Of a DNA stretch of 64,000 nucleotides, positions 17,972 through 25,319 are shown one piece after another. The DNA is taken from NCBI RefSeq assembly GCF_030317035.1, contig NZ_JASZYK010000001.1:1302001-1366000 (forward strand), in the 5' to 3' direction. The position numbers and the translations under genes were made by a program. This DNA is from Variovorax sp. J22G73 (lineage in GTDB: Bacteria > Pseudomonadota > Gammaproteobacteria > Burkholderiales > Burkholderiaceae_C). The notes beneath the pieces were generated by a model. It saw only the letters and a program-made list of their open reading frames with translations, was not told where the DNA came from and ran no database searches. How positions within the stretch are numbered: the first letter of the stretch is position 1; every line of letters begins with the position of its first letter.

Positions 17972-20900
17972 ATGGCAAGAACAAGAGATATGACATTCAC
18001 CGGGCTGTCGAGGAGTGTCATGGCGTGCGCCCTGGTGCTGGCGCACAGCGTCGGCCACGCCGCGCAATACCCGTTGGCGCAGACGCCACGCAACGCGGCG
18101 GTCAGGGAGCCGGCGCCGAACGTGATCGTGTCGGTCGACAACTCAGGAAGCATGGCCTTTTCGTCGATTGCATCGGAAGGGGACAAGGCGCCGCCTCTCG
18201 GAGCGCCCAACCGCATGGAGGCACTGAAGACCGCGTTGAAGGACAACTTCTCCACCGCCAACATCCCCGATGACCGGATTCGCCTTGCCTGGCAGGCGAT
18301 GAATGTCGGCGCGGTACAGGTCAACCAGAACAGCTGCGTCGGGTTTTTCGGCGACACAGCGCCGGGGCGCTATCGGGCTGGCACCTGCAACATCGGCGGC
18401 CGCGCCAACGCCAACCTGATGCGTTCGCTCGACGCGACGCATCGTGCCAATTTCATGACCTGGGTGGATTCCATGATCGCGGACGGCGGAACGCCGCTGC
18501 ACGCCATGATGACCCGTGCCGGCGAGTACATGAAGACCTCCGGCCAGTACAGCCCCTATTCGGACGATCCGGGCATCAAGGACGCCACCGAGTCGAGCTG
18601 CCGCAAGTCGTTCCACATCTTCATGACGGATGGCGACTACAACCTCTTCGGCTTCGACATGGAGCCGAATCAACTCAACATGCCGGACATCGGCAACGAG
18701 GACGGAACGCGCCGCGTCCTACCCGACGCCGAGGTCTACACGCCAGTGGCGCCTTACAAGGACGGCGCGGGCACCGTCAACGGCCCGGCCAAATGGAAGA
18801 GCACGTCCGGCACCTGGGCGCCGATCGCCGAGTACCGTCCGACGCTGGCCGACATGGCCTTTCACTACTGGGCCAGCGACCTGCAGCCCGGCATCGCGAA
18901 CAACCTCAAGAAGGTCGTTGTCGAGCCAGGCCAGGCACGGGTCGGCACGGCCACTGTTCCCGAGTACTGGAATCCCAAGAACGACCCGGCCACCTGGCAG
19001 CACCTGACCACCCACACCATCGGCTTCGGCGCCGCCTCGTCGTGGTCCGGTGCGCCGGCCATGTCTACGAACCTGGCTCAGCCCACGTACAGCGGCGGCT
19101 ATACGGGCCTGGTCGAGGGCACGATCGGTTGGAGGAATCCATTGGTGGCCACGGACTTCTATGGGTGGAACAGCTCCAACCTAGGCTACGTCTATAGCCC
19201 GCCCGCGGATACCGCCGCCGTGCGCATGGACCTCTGGCACGCGGCGCTCAACAGCCGTGGCACTTTCACGCCCGCTTCCAATTCCCAGGCGCTGAATGCG
19301 GCCTTCAAGTCCATCCTGTCGCAGATCCTGTTCAACACCAGCATTCCGCTCACGTCCATATCGGCGAACAGTTCCCGCTTGTCGACCGGCAACGCGGTCT
19401 ACCAGGCGGGCTACGACACGGCCGACTGGTCGGGCAAGCTCACTGCCTCCAAGTTCGGCGCGAACGCCAGGCCTGCAGGCGAGCCCGATTGGTCGGCACG
19501 CGAACTGCTCGACCGGCGCATGGCGGTGGTGGGGGCGCATGCCACCGACCGCAAGGTGCTCAGCTTCTCGGGGACCGCGGCGGCCACGGCCACCACGACC
19601 ACGACCGTCGGTTCGGGCATTCCCTTTCGCTGGGACCGCTTGAGCGACGCGCAGAAGACGGCGCTCCAGGGGCGCACCGGCACTGACACCGAGAGCATCG
19701 CGTTCGGCAAGGCCGTGCTCGACTTCCTGCGAGGCGACCGCAGCAACGAGGGGGCCGGCATGCGACTGCGCCAGCGCGGCCACGTGCTCGGCGACATCGT
19801 GGGCTCCAGCGTCTGGTACGCAGGGCAGCCCCAGAGCGGCTTCACCCACGATGGCTACGCCGCTTTCGCCGCGACCGTGCGCAAGCCGATGGTCTACGTG
19901 GGCGCCAACGACGGCATGCTGCATGCCTTCGACGCCGGCACCGGCAACGAGGCGTTCGCCTATGTGCCCGAAGGCGTCTACGGCACGCCGGCGGTGCCGA
20001 TCCTCAAGCGGCTCAGCGAAGGGGCGTACGTGCACCGCTACTTCGTCGATGGCAGCGCCTTCGTGGCCGATGCGTACATGGGCGGCACAGCGGCCCCGAC
20101 GGCCACGGTTGCCGAAAAGGCGGCAGGCTGGAAGTCCTTGCTGGTGGGCACGCTGGGCGCAGGGGGCAAAGGCTACTTCGTGCTCGACGTGACCAAGCCC
20201 GAGTCCGTCGCCGAGCAGAACGCCGCCAACGTGGTGTTGATCGACACCACAGCGTTGCCCGACCGCGACCTGGGGCACCAGTTTCAGCAACCCGCGCTCG
20301 ACGTCGCCTCCGGTCGGGCGGTGCAGGTGGCAAAACTCAACAACGGCCGCACGGCGCTGATCCTGGGCAACGGCTACAACAGCGCGAGCGAAAAAGCGGT
20401 GCTGTGGATCCAGTACCTCGACGGCAACAGGGAAGTGTTGAAGATTCCCACATCCCCCACGCCGGGCGTCGCTGCAGGCAACGGGCTCTCGGCCCCGAGG
20501 CCCGTGGACCGCAACGGCGACGGCAAGCCGGATTTCGTCTACGCGGGCGATCTGCTCGGCAACATGTGGAAGTTCGACCTGAGCAATGCGGACAGCGGCA
20601 GATGGAAAGCCACGATGAACCTGGCGCCGGTTGCTGCTGCATCCGCACCTGCACCCGCGGCTGCGGTGAACTTCGATGGCGTTCCCCTGTTCGCCGCCGG
20701 CGCGAGCCAGCCGATCACAGCGGCGCCGGTCGTCGTCGGCCACCCGCGAGGCGGCTACATGGTGGCGTTCGGCACCGGGCGGCTGTTTGCGGTCGGCGAC
20801 GAGAGCACCACGACCCCTCATCACCTGTACGGCATCTGGGACCCGGCCAACGGCACGTCCGGAACTGCGGCCTTGGCCGACCTGGTGGCGCAGACCGCCG

Positions 20901-21379
20901 GCACGCGGCCGGTCAAGAGAGACGCAGCCGAGTACCGCACCGTCTCGCGCCACAGCGTGAGCTACACCGGCGCCGAGGCCAGGCGTGGCTGGTCCCTTCA
21001 ATTGCCGGCCGGCGGCGAGCGCATCGTCTACCCGGGCAAGGCGCTGAGCAACAGCGCCGGCACGTTCGCGGCCACCGTTCCCGGCACCAGCAGCAACGCG
21101 CTCGATTGCACGGCCGGCAGCGACGACGACGGCTGGTCGATGGTGGCCGACTTCTTCAGCGGCTCGGCCCCCCAGGGCATCGCCTACAACGGCACTGGCA
21201 CGGCGGATGCCTTTCTCGGCTTTCGCAACCGCTCGGGCAAGGACGACATCGTTTTCGTGCCTCAGGACCGCCAGAAGGGGAAGGATGTGATCTGCAACGC
21301 CGCGGGCGAATGCCACACGACGACGCGGCCCGACGCGGTGCGCCGCTTCGGCTGGCGCAACCTCATTTCAACGGACTGA
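17972..21379 (+). CDS. pilY1: PilY1-type pilus tip adhesin/assembly factor
   Basis: This 1135-residue secreted protein has a signal peptide (about residues 1-31, ending GHA), a von Willebrand A-like region with a MIDAS motif D56-N-S-G-S60, and a C-terminal PilY1 beta-propeller (about residues 600-1050). A calcium loop of the form D-R-N-G-D-G-K-P-D lies near residue 845. PilY1 caps type IV pili and affects adhesion, twitching and surface sensing. ATG 17972 is preferred because AAGGTG lies 8 bp before it; a TTG at 17966 overlapping the pilX stop is the alternative. The N-terminal domain has no cysteine-rich insert. Confidence 0.92.
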   Translation: MARTRDMTFTGLSRSVMACALVLAHSVGHAAQYPLAQTPRNAAVREPAPNVIVSVDNSGSMAFSSIASEGDKAPPLGAPNRMEALKTALKDNFSTANIPDDRIRLAWQAMNVGAVQVNQNSCVGFFGDTAPGRYRAGTCNIGGRANANLMRSLDATHRANFMTWVDSMIADGGTPLHAMMTRAGEYMKTSGQYSPYSDDPGIKDATESSCRKSFHIFMTDGDYNLFGFDMEPNQLNMPDIGNEDGTRRVLPDAEVYTPVAPYKDGAGTVNGPAKWKSTSGTWAPIAEYRPTLADMAFHYWASDLQPGIANNLKKVVVEPGQARVGTATVPEYWNPKNDPATWQHLTTHTIGFGAASSWSGAPAMSTNLAQPTYSGGYTGLVEGTIGWRNPLVATDFYGWNSSNLGYVYSPPADTAAVRMDLWHAALNSRGTFTPASNSQALNAAFKSILSQILFNTSIPLTSISANSSRLSTGNAVYQAGYDTADWSGKLTASKFGANARPAGEPDWSARELLDRRMAVVGAHATDRKVLSFSGTAAATATTTTTVGSGIPFRWDRLSDAQKTALQGRTGTDTESIAFGKAVLDFLRGDRSNEGAGMRLRQRGHVLGDIVGSSVWYAGQPQSGFTHDGYAAFAATVRKPMVYVGANDGMLHAFDAGTGNEAFAYVPEGVYGTPAVPILKRLSEGAYVHRYFVDGSAFVADAYMGGTAAPTATVAEKAAGWKSLLVGTLGAGGKGYFVLDVTKPESVAEQNAANVVLIDTTALPDRDLGHQFQQPALDVASGRAVQVAKLNNGRTALILGNGYNSASEKAVLWIQYLDGNREVLKIPTSPTPGVAAGNGLSAPRPVDRNGDGKPDFVYAGDLLGNMWKFDLSNADSGRWKATMNLAPVAAASAPAPAAAVNFDGVPLFAAGASQPITAAPVVVGHPRGGYMVAFGTGRLFAVGDESTTTPHHLYGIWDPANGTSGTAALADLVAQTAGTRPVKRDAAEYRTVSRHSVSYTGAEARRGWSLQLPAGGERIVYPGKALSNSAGTFAATVPGTSSNALDCTAGSDDDGWSMVADFFSGSAPQGIAYNGTGTADAFLGFRNRSGKDDIVFVPQDRQKGKDVICNAAGECHTTTRPDAVRRFGWRNLISTD

Positions 21380-21382
21380 CCC

Positions 21383-21886
21383 ATGGCATCGAGACAACGC
21401 ATGAACCAGCAGGCCGCGGGGCGGGACGGTGTACGGGCCGACGTACGGGCCGACGTGCGAGGCCGCCTGCGTGGCTTCACGCTGATCGAACTGATGATCG
21501 TGCTGGCGGTGATCGCCATCCTCGCCGCCATCGCATACCCGAGCTACACACGCTATGTGCTGCGGGCCAAGCGGGCCGACGCGAAGCAGCAACTGCTGCA
21601 GGCGGCGCAATGGAGCGAGCGTTACCTGACCGCCAACGGCCGCTATCCACCCGCCAGCGTCGCGCTGCCTGACGGACTGCGCCAGGCGCCAGCCTCGGGC
21701 ACCGCCAACTACCTTGTCAGCTATGCCGACAGAAGTGAAACGACGTACACCTTGCAAGCAGTGCCGCAAGGCGGGTCGGTGATGGATGAATGCGGAAAGC
21801 TCACGGTGAACCAGCAGGGAGTGAAGCTGGCCGGCAACAAGACCAGCGCGTCGGAAGCGCTGGTGCAGCTCTGCTGGAACCGATAA
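21383..21886 (+). CDS. pilE: Type IV pilin, PilE-like
   Basis: The mature part is a normal type IV pilin: RG31 before F32-T-L-I-E36, a hydrophobic helix to about residue 55, then a short PilE domain with a C-terminal disulphide pair (DECGKL ... LCWNR). From ATG 21383 the leader would be 31 residues, long for this family, and is built partly of a 12-bp repeat encoding Val-Arg-Ala-Asp. A GTG at 21455 would give a usual 7-residue leader (MRGRLRG), so the start is uncertain. It is the last gene of the cassette, 3 bp after pilY1. Confidence 0.85.
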   Translation: MASRQRMNQQAAGRDGVRADVRADVRGRLRGFTLIELMIVLAVIAILAAIAYPSYTRYVLRAKRADAKQQLLQAAQWSERYLTANGRYPPASVALPDGLRQAPASGTANYLVSYADRSETTYTLQAVPQGGSVMDECGKLTVNQQGVKLAGNKTSASEALVQLCWNR

Positions 21887-21919
21887 CGCGCAGGCGTCGA
21901 ACGCCGCGGCGGCCGGCGC

Positions 21920-22363
21920 TCAGATGTCGCGCAGCAACTGCCTGAACTCGTCCACGTCCTCGAAGCTGCGGTACACCGAGGCGAAGCGCACGTAGGCGAC
22001 CTTGTCGAGCTTCTTGAGTTCGCGCATGACGAGTTCGCCAACCTTGGTCGATTCGATTTCGCGCAGCCCGCTGGCCAGCAGCTTCTGCTCGATGCGCAGC
22101 AGGGCGTTGTCGATCTGCTCGATGCTCACCGGCCGCTTGCGCAGCGCCAGCATCATCGAGGCGCGCACCTTGGTGGAGTCGAAGTCGGCGCGGCTGCCGT
22201 CCTTCTTCACGACGACAGGAAAATTGACGTCGGGCCGCTCGTAGGTAGTGAAGCGCTTGTCGCAGGCGCTGCACTGGCGGCGCCTGCGAACGAAGTCGGC
22301 GTCTTCCGAAACGCGGGTCTCGACGACCTGCGTTTCAAGATGACCGCAAAAAGGGCATTTCAT
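21920..22363 (-). CDS. nrdR: NrdR transcriptional repressor of ribonucleotide reductase genes
   Basis: This 147-residue protein has the NrdR layout: a zinc ribbon with C3, C6, C31 and C34, then an ATP-cone domain (about residues 48-138). NrdR senses (d)ATP and represses nrd operons through NrdR boxes. It lies 21 bp downstream of glyA on the same strand, a common pairing in betaproteobacteria, and is convergent with the pilus cassette. Confidence 0.96.
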   Translation of the reverse strand: MKCPFCGHLETQVVETRVSEDADFVRRRRQCSACDKRFTTYERPDVNFPVVVKKDGSRADFDSTKVRASMMLALRKRPVSIEQIDNALLRIEQKLLASGLREIESTKVGELVMRELKKLDKVAYVRFASVYRSFEDVDEFRQLLRDI

Positions 22364-22384
22364 GCGGTCAGGTCTTGGGGACGA

Positions 22385-23629
22385 TCAGCGGTAGACAGGG
22401 AAACGGCTCGTCAGCGCGTGCACCTTGGCGCGCACGGCATCGATGTTCGCCGCGTCGCGCGGGTTCTCGAGCACGTCGGCGACCAGGTTCGCGGTGGCGC
22501 GGGCCTCTTCGTCCTTGAAGCCGCGCGTGGTCATGGCGGGGGTGCCGATGCGCACGCCGCTGGTGACCATCGGCTTTTCAGGGTCGTTGGGGATCGCGTT
22601 CTTGTTGATCGTCATGTGGGCGGCGCCCAGCACGGCTTCGGCTTCCTTGCCGGTGATGCCCTTGGCGCGCAGGTCGACCAGCATCACGTGGCTTTCGGTG
22701 CGCCCGCTCACGATGCGCAGGCCGCGCTGGGTGAGGGTGTCGGCAACGATCTGCGCGTTCTTGACCACCTGTTGCTGGTAGGCCTTGAACTCGGGCGTCA
22801 TGGCTTCCTTGAACGCGACGGCCTTGGCGGCGATCACGTGCATCAGCGGGCCGCCTTGCAGGCCGGGGAAGATGGCGCTGTTGATCGCCTTCTCGTGTTG
22901 CGACTTCATCAGGATGATGCCGCCGCGCGGGCCGCGCAGGCTCTTGTGCGTGGTCGAGGTGACGATGTCGGCGTGCGGCACGGGGTTGGGGTACACGCCC
23001 GCGGCCACCAGGCCGGCGTAGTGGGCGATGTCGACCATGAAGATCGCGCCCACGTCCTTGGCCACCTTGGCGAAGCGCTCGAAGTCGATGCGCAGCGAGT
23101 AGGCCGAGGCGCCCGCGATGATCAGCTTGGGCATGTGCTCATGCGCCTTGCGTTCCATCGCGTCGTAGTCGATGGCTTCGTTGGCGTCCAGGCCGTAGCT
23201 CACCACGTTGAACCACTTGCCGCTCATGTTCAGCGGCATGCCGTGGGTCAGGTGGCCGCCTTCGGCCAGGCTCATGCCCATGATGGTGTCGCCGGGCTTC
23301 AGGAAGGCGAGCATCACGGCTTCGTTGGCCGAGGCGCCGCAGTGCGGCTGCACGTTGGCGGCATCGGCGCCGAAGATCTGCTTCACGCGGTCGATGGCCA
23401 GCTGCTCGGCCACGTCGACGTGCTCGCAGCCGCCGTAGTAGCGCTTGCCCGGGTAGCCTTCGGCGTACTTGTTGGTGAGCTGCGAGCCCTGGGCGGCCAT
23501 GACGGCCGGCGAGGCGTAGTTCTCGCTGGCGATCAGCTCGATGTGATGTTCCTGGCGCGCGTTTTCGGCTTGGATCGCGGCCCAGATTTCGGGATCGGTC
23601 TGTTCGACCAGGATGTTGCGTTGGTACAT
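22385..23629 (-). CDS. glyA: Serine hydroxymethyltransferase
   Basis: The 414-residue PLP enzyme interconverts serine and glycine with tetrahydrofolate, feeding one-carbon units to purine and methionine synthesis. PLP lysine K229 is in [14 protein letters not shown], and the [10 protein letters not shown] segment near residue 31 is intact. ATG 23629 is chosen: it gives the family length and has AAAGGAC upstream. The 5' leader carries a ZTP riboswitch, matching the one-carbon/purine role. nrdR follows at once. Confidence 0.97.
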   Translation of the reverse strand: MYQRNILVEQTDPEIWAAIQAENARQEHHIELIASENYASPAVMAAQGSQLTNKYAEGYPGKRYYGGCEHVDVAEQLAIDRVKQIFGADAANVQPHCGASANEAVMLAFLKPGDTIMGMSLAEGGHLTHGMPLNMSGKWFNVVSYGLDANEAIDYDAMERKAHEHMPKLIIAGASAYSLRIDFERFAKVAKDVGAIFMVDIAHYAGLVAAGVYPNPVPHADIVTSTTHKSLRGPRGGIILMKSQHEKAINSAIFPGLQGGPLMHVIAAKAVAFKEAMTPEFKAYQQQVVKNAQIVADTLTQRGLRIVSGRTESHVMLVDLRAKGITGKEAEAVLGAAHMTINKNAIPNDPEKPMVTSGVRIGTPAMTTRGFKDEEARATANLVADVLENPRDAANIDAVRAKVHALTSRFPVYR

Positions 23630-23669
23630 GGCAGTCCTTTGAAGACGAGGTCCTTGTTCTTCAACCAAA

Positions 23670-23795
23670 ACAAGGGCTGCCCAGGCGAACGGCTGAACGC
23701 CTGTTGAGGTCAGGCGGCACGCTTCCCAGTGGTATTCCACGTCAGCGCGTGGCACCTTGTTCGGGTGCTGCGCCTATCGCCAGTCGCGTACCCGC
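23670..23795 (-). ncRNA. ZTP riboswitch (pfl motif) in the glyA leader
   Basis: Read 5'->3' on the minus strand, the pfl-motif core is present. Stem P1 GGTACGC (23792-23786) pairs with GCGTGCC (23722-23716). The conserved GACTGGCG follows P1, then GTGGAATACCAC and TGGGAAGCGTGCC. After a linker comes CCGTTCGCCTGGGCA (to about 23677), whose CGCC can form the family pseudoknot with GGCG at 23781-23778. Downstream, CCTTGTT/AACAAGG (23652-23658 / 2369-75 of the same row) forms a hairpin overlapping the edge of the core, a plausible expression platform about 25 nt before the glyA start. ZTP riboswitches sense ZMP/ZTP, the alarmone of 10-formyl-THF shortage, and typically turn on one-carbon genes such as glyA. 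Confidence 0.88.
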
Positions 23796-23841
23796 CGAGT
23801 GTAGCGCACCGCATCCGGCGGGCAACCCGGCAAGGAGAATG

Positions 23842-24690
23842 TCAGGACACCGAGGAAAGCAGGGCGACCTTGGCCGGCTCGGCGCCTTCTTCGGGCTTGG
23901 CCGGCGCCACCACGGGCAGCGGCTGCGCGCGCATGCCCGGAGGCGGCGGCGTGACGGTGGTGGTGGACGGCGCGCGGCCGTTGGCCACCTGCAGCAGGCG
24001 CTCGTGCTCGGCGATGACCTTGCTGGCATAGCCGCCGTCGTCCTGCAGGTTGGCCGCGCCCACGTAGTAGCGCAGGCCGCCTTCCAGCGAGCCGGCGCGG
24101 GCGATGCATTCCTGCAGCACCTTGACGCCCACACGCATGTTGGTCACCGGGTCGAAGGCGGTGAGCGTGCCGCCCGCGCTTTCGTACTTGTCGCCGTGCA
24201 CGCGGGTCATGACCTGCATCAGGCCCTGCGCGCCGACCTGGCTCTGGGCGAACGGGTTGAAGCTCGACTCCACCGCCATGATCGCGAGGATCAGCGTCGG
24301 GTCGATCTTCGTGCGTTTGCCGATGCCGTAGGCCTCGGCCACCAGCACGCTCAGCGGCTCTGCGGCCACGCGGTACTTCTTGCTCAGCCAGTAGGCCACC
24401 GCGGCTTGCTGCTTGGGCAGCTCGCTCGGGCTCGCAGCCGTGGTTCGCTCGATGGCGGTCGGCTCCAGGTCGGTGGCTTCCGGCGCGGGCTTGCGCGATT
24501 GCAGCCAGCCCATCAGTTGCTCCTCGCCGGTCTTGCGCAGATCGGGCCGCGCCACGAGGGCGAGGGCCGCGAACACGATGGCAAGGCCAACCAGTGCAAA
24601 CCCGTTGTGGGTGATCTCAAAAAAGCCGTCTGCCACATCGGACACGAAGGTCCGTAGCCCGCGGGCTGTGGCATCGAACGCCTTGTTCAT
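23842..24690 (-). CDS. Membrane-anchored lytic transglycosylase (SLT domain)
   Basis: This 282-residue protein has an N-terminal membrane helix (about residues 29-47), a linker, and a soluble lytic transglycosylase domain with catalytic E141 in AVESSFNP followed by GAQGLMQVM (about residues 125-235). The C-terminal tail is Pro/Thr-rich. It should cleave peptidoglycan to 1,6-anhydro-muropeptides in the periplasm. ATG 24690 is chosen; a longer frame starts at 24825 but adds an untypical Arg/Pro-rich segment. A good promoter lies about 195 bp upstream. Confidence 0.88.
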   Translation of the reverse strand: MNKAFDATARGLRTFVSDVADGFFEITHNGFALVGLAIVFAALALVARPDLRKTGEEQLMGWLQSRKPAPEATDLEPTAIERTTAASPSELPKQQAAVAYWLSKKYRVAAEPLSVLVAEAYGIGKRTKIDPTLILAIMAVESSFNPFAQSQVGAQGLMQVMTRVHGDKYESAGGTLTAFDPVTNMRVGVKVLQECIARAGSLEGGLRYYVGAANLQDDGGYASKVIAEHERLLQVANGRAPSTTTVTPPPPGMRAQPLPVVAPAKPEEGAEPAKVALLSSVS

Positions 24691-24891
24691 CGCTCTTCCT
24701 TTCTGTGCGGCACCCGAAACGCAACGCCGGTGAGGGCGAGGGATGAAGGCAGCGGCGCTTGGATTGGTACGAATCAGGCTCCGCGCATGGAGTGAAGGGG
24801 GTTGGGAGCGCGGCGACCTGATCAAGCCGGTTGGGATTCGGCAGCGGATTCAGGGGAGGCTCCGCCGCGTCGGGCGGTCGGAGCAGGGCGG

Positions 24892-24919
24892 ATTCTAGCG
24901 TGGGTTAATACACGGTCAA
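24892..24919 (-). promoter_or_regulatory. Sigma-70-type promoter for the lytic transglycosylase gene
   Basis: On the minus strand, TTGACC (24919-24914) and TAGAAT (24897-24892) are separated by 16 bp. The predicted start near 24885 leaves a leader of roughly 195 nt with no other recognised element. This is the left part of the 629-bp gap 24691-25319. Confidence 0.5.
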
Positions 24920-25013
24920 GCATAACGAATTGAATCTTTATGCTAATGAATGCCTAAAAACGTGACAGTTTCGAGGCGTTTCTGCTTAGGGGAAATCCCT
25001 TTGTAAAACGCGT

Positions 25014-25042
25014 TTGCAATCGGAGGGTGCGCAGCCTAATCT
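25014..25042 (+). promoter_or_regulatory. Sigma-70-type promoter facing the structured element at 25.05-25.25 kb
   Basis: TTGCAA (25014-25019) and TAATCT (25037-25042) have an ideal 17-bp spacing. Transcription would begin near 25049, just at the first hairpin of the element described next. Confidence 0.5.
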
Positions 25043-25048
25043 GAACGG

Positions 25049-25252
25049 GCCTGAGGTTTCAGGCGTTTTTCCGAGGTCCCGCAGTCCGAGGTGCAAGTCA
25101 AGGGCTCAGCGTCCGAGGAACCACGGTGGCAATCTCTTGCTGCCAGCACGGTGGGAACCATCGACTTCCCGTCGCGCGAATCGATGGCATGGGTCTTGTG
25201 CCCGCCATCAAGCCCGACGACGAGACATTCAGTCGCGTCGCCGGGCTTTCTT
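25049..25252 (+). ncRNA. Candidate structured non-coding RNA of about 200 nt, family not recognised
   Basis: Between the promoter at 25014-25042 and the terminator ending near 25252 the sequence forms several good helices: GCCTGA/TCAGGC (25049-25064, followed by TTTTT), a long-range GGTGCAAG/CTTGTGCC pairing (25090-25097 with 25195-25202), GGTGGCAA/TTGCTGCC (25125-25144) and CCATCGA/TCGATGG (25158-25187). The heptamer TCCGAGG occurs three times (25070, 25085, 25112). No open frame with a credible start fits here. I cannot match it to tmRNA, RNase P RNA or 4.5S RNA; the length resembles 6S RNA but no end-closing rod is seen. It may instead be the leader of the DUF748 gene. Confidence 0.42.
25210..25252 (+). 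terminator. Intrinsic-type terminator of the candidate RNA
   Basis: AAGCCCG (25210-25216) pairs with CGGGCTT (25242-25248), and CGAC/GTCG extends the stem inward. The stem ends in TTTCTTGTTT. It lies about 70 bp before the DUF748 start, so it would separate a stand-alone RNA, or attenuate the gene. Confidence 0.6.
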
Positions 25253-25319
25253 GTTTGCGTGCCTGGGTGACAAGCCTTTCTTCCTTCTGGCGCGCACCTC
25301 TTTGCGGCACACTCCCGCG

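Noticed and set aside
25049..25252. Identification of the structured element as 6S RNA, tmRNA or 4.5S RNA
   Set aside because: Length is 6S-like, but the end-pairing rod is not seen and none of the tmRNA or SRP core sequences is present.
25014..25319. N-terminal extension of the DUF748 protein starting at 25014
   Set aside because: The extension would cross the promoter, hairpins and terminator, lacks a ribosome-binding site, and precedes a normal membrane-anchor start at 25320.
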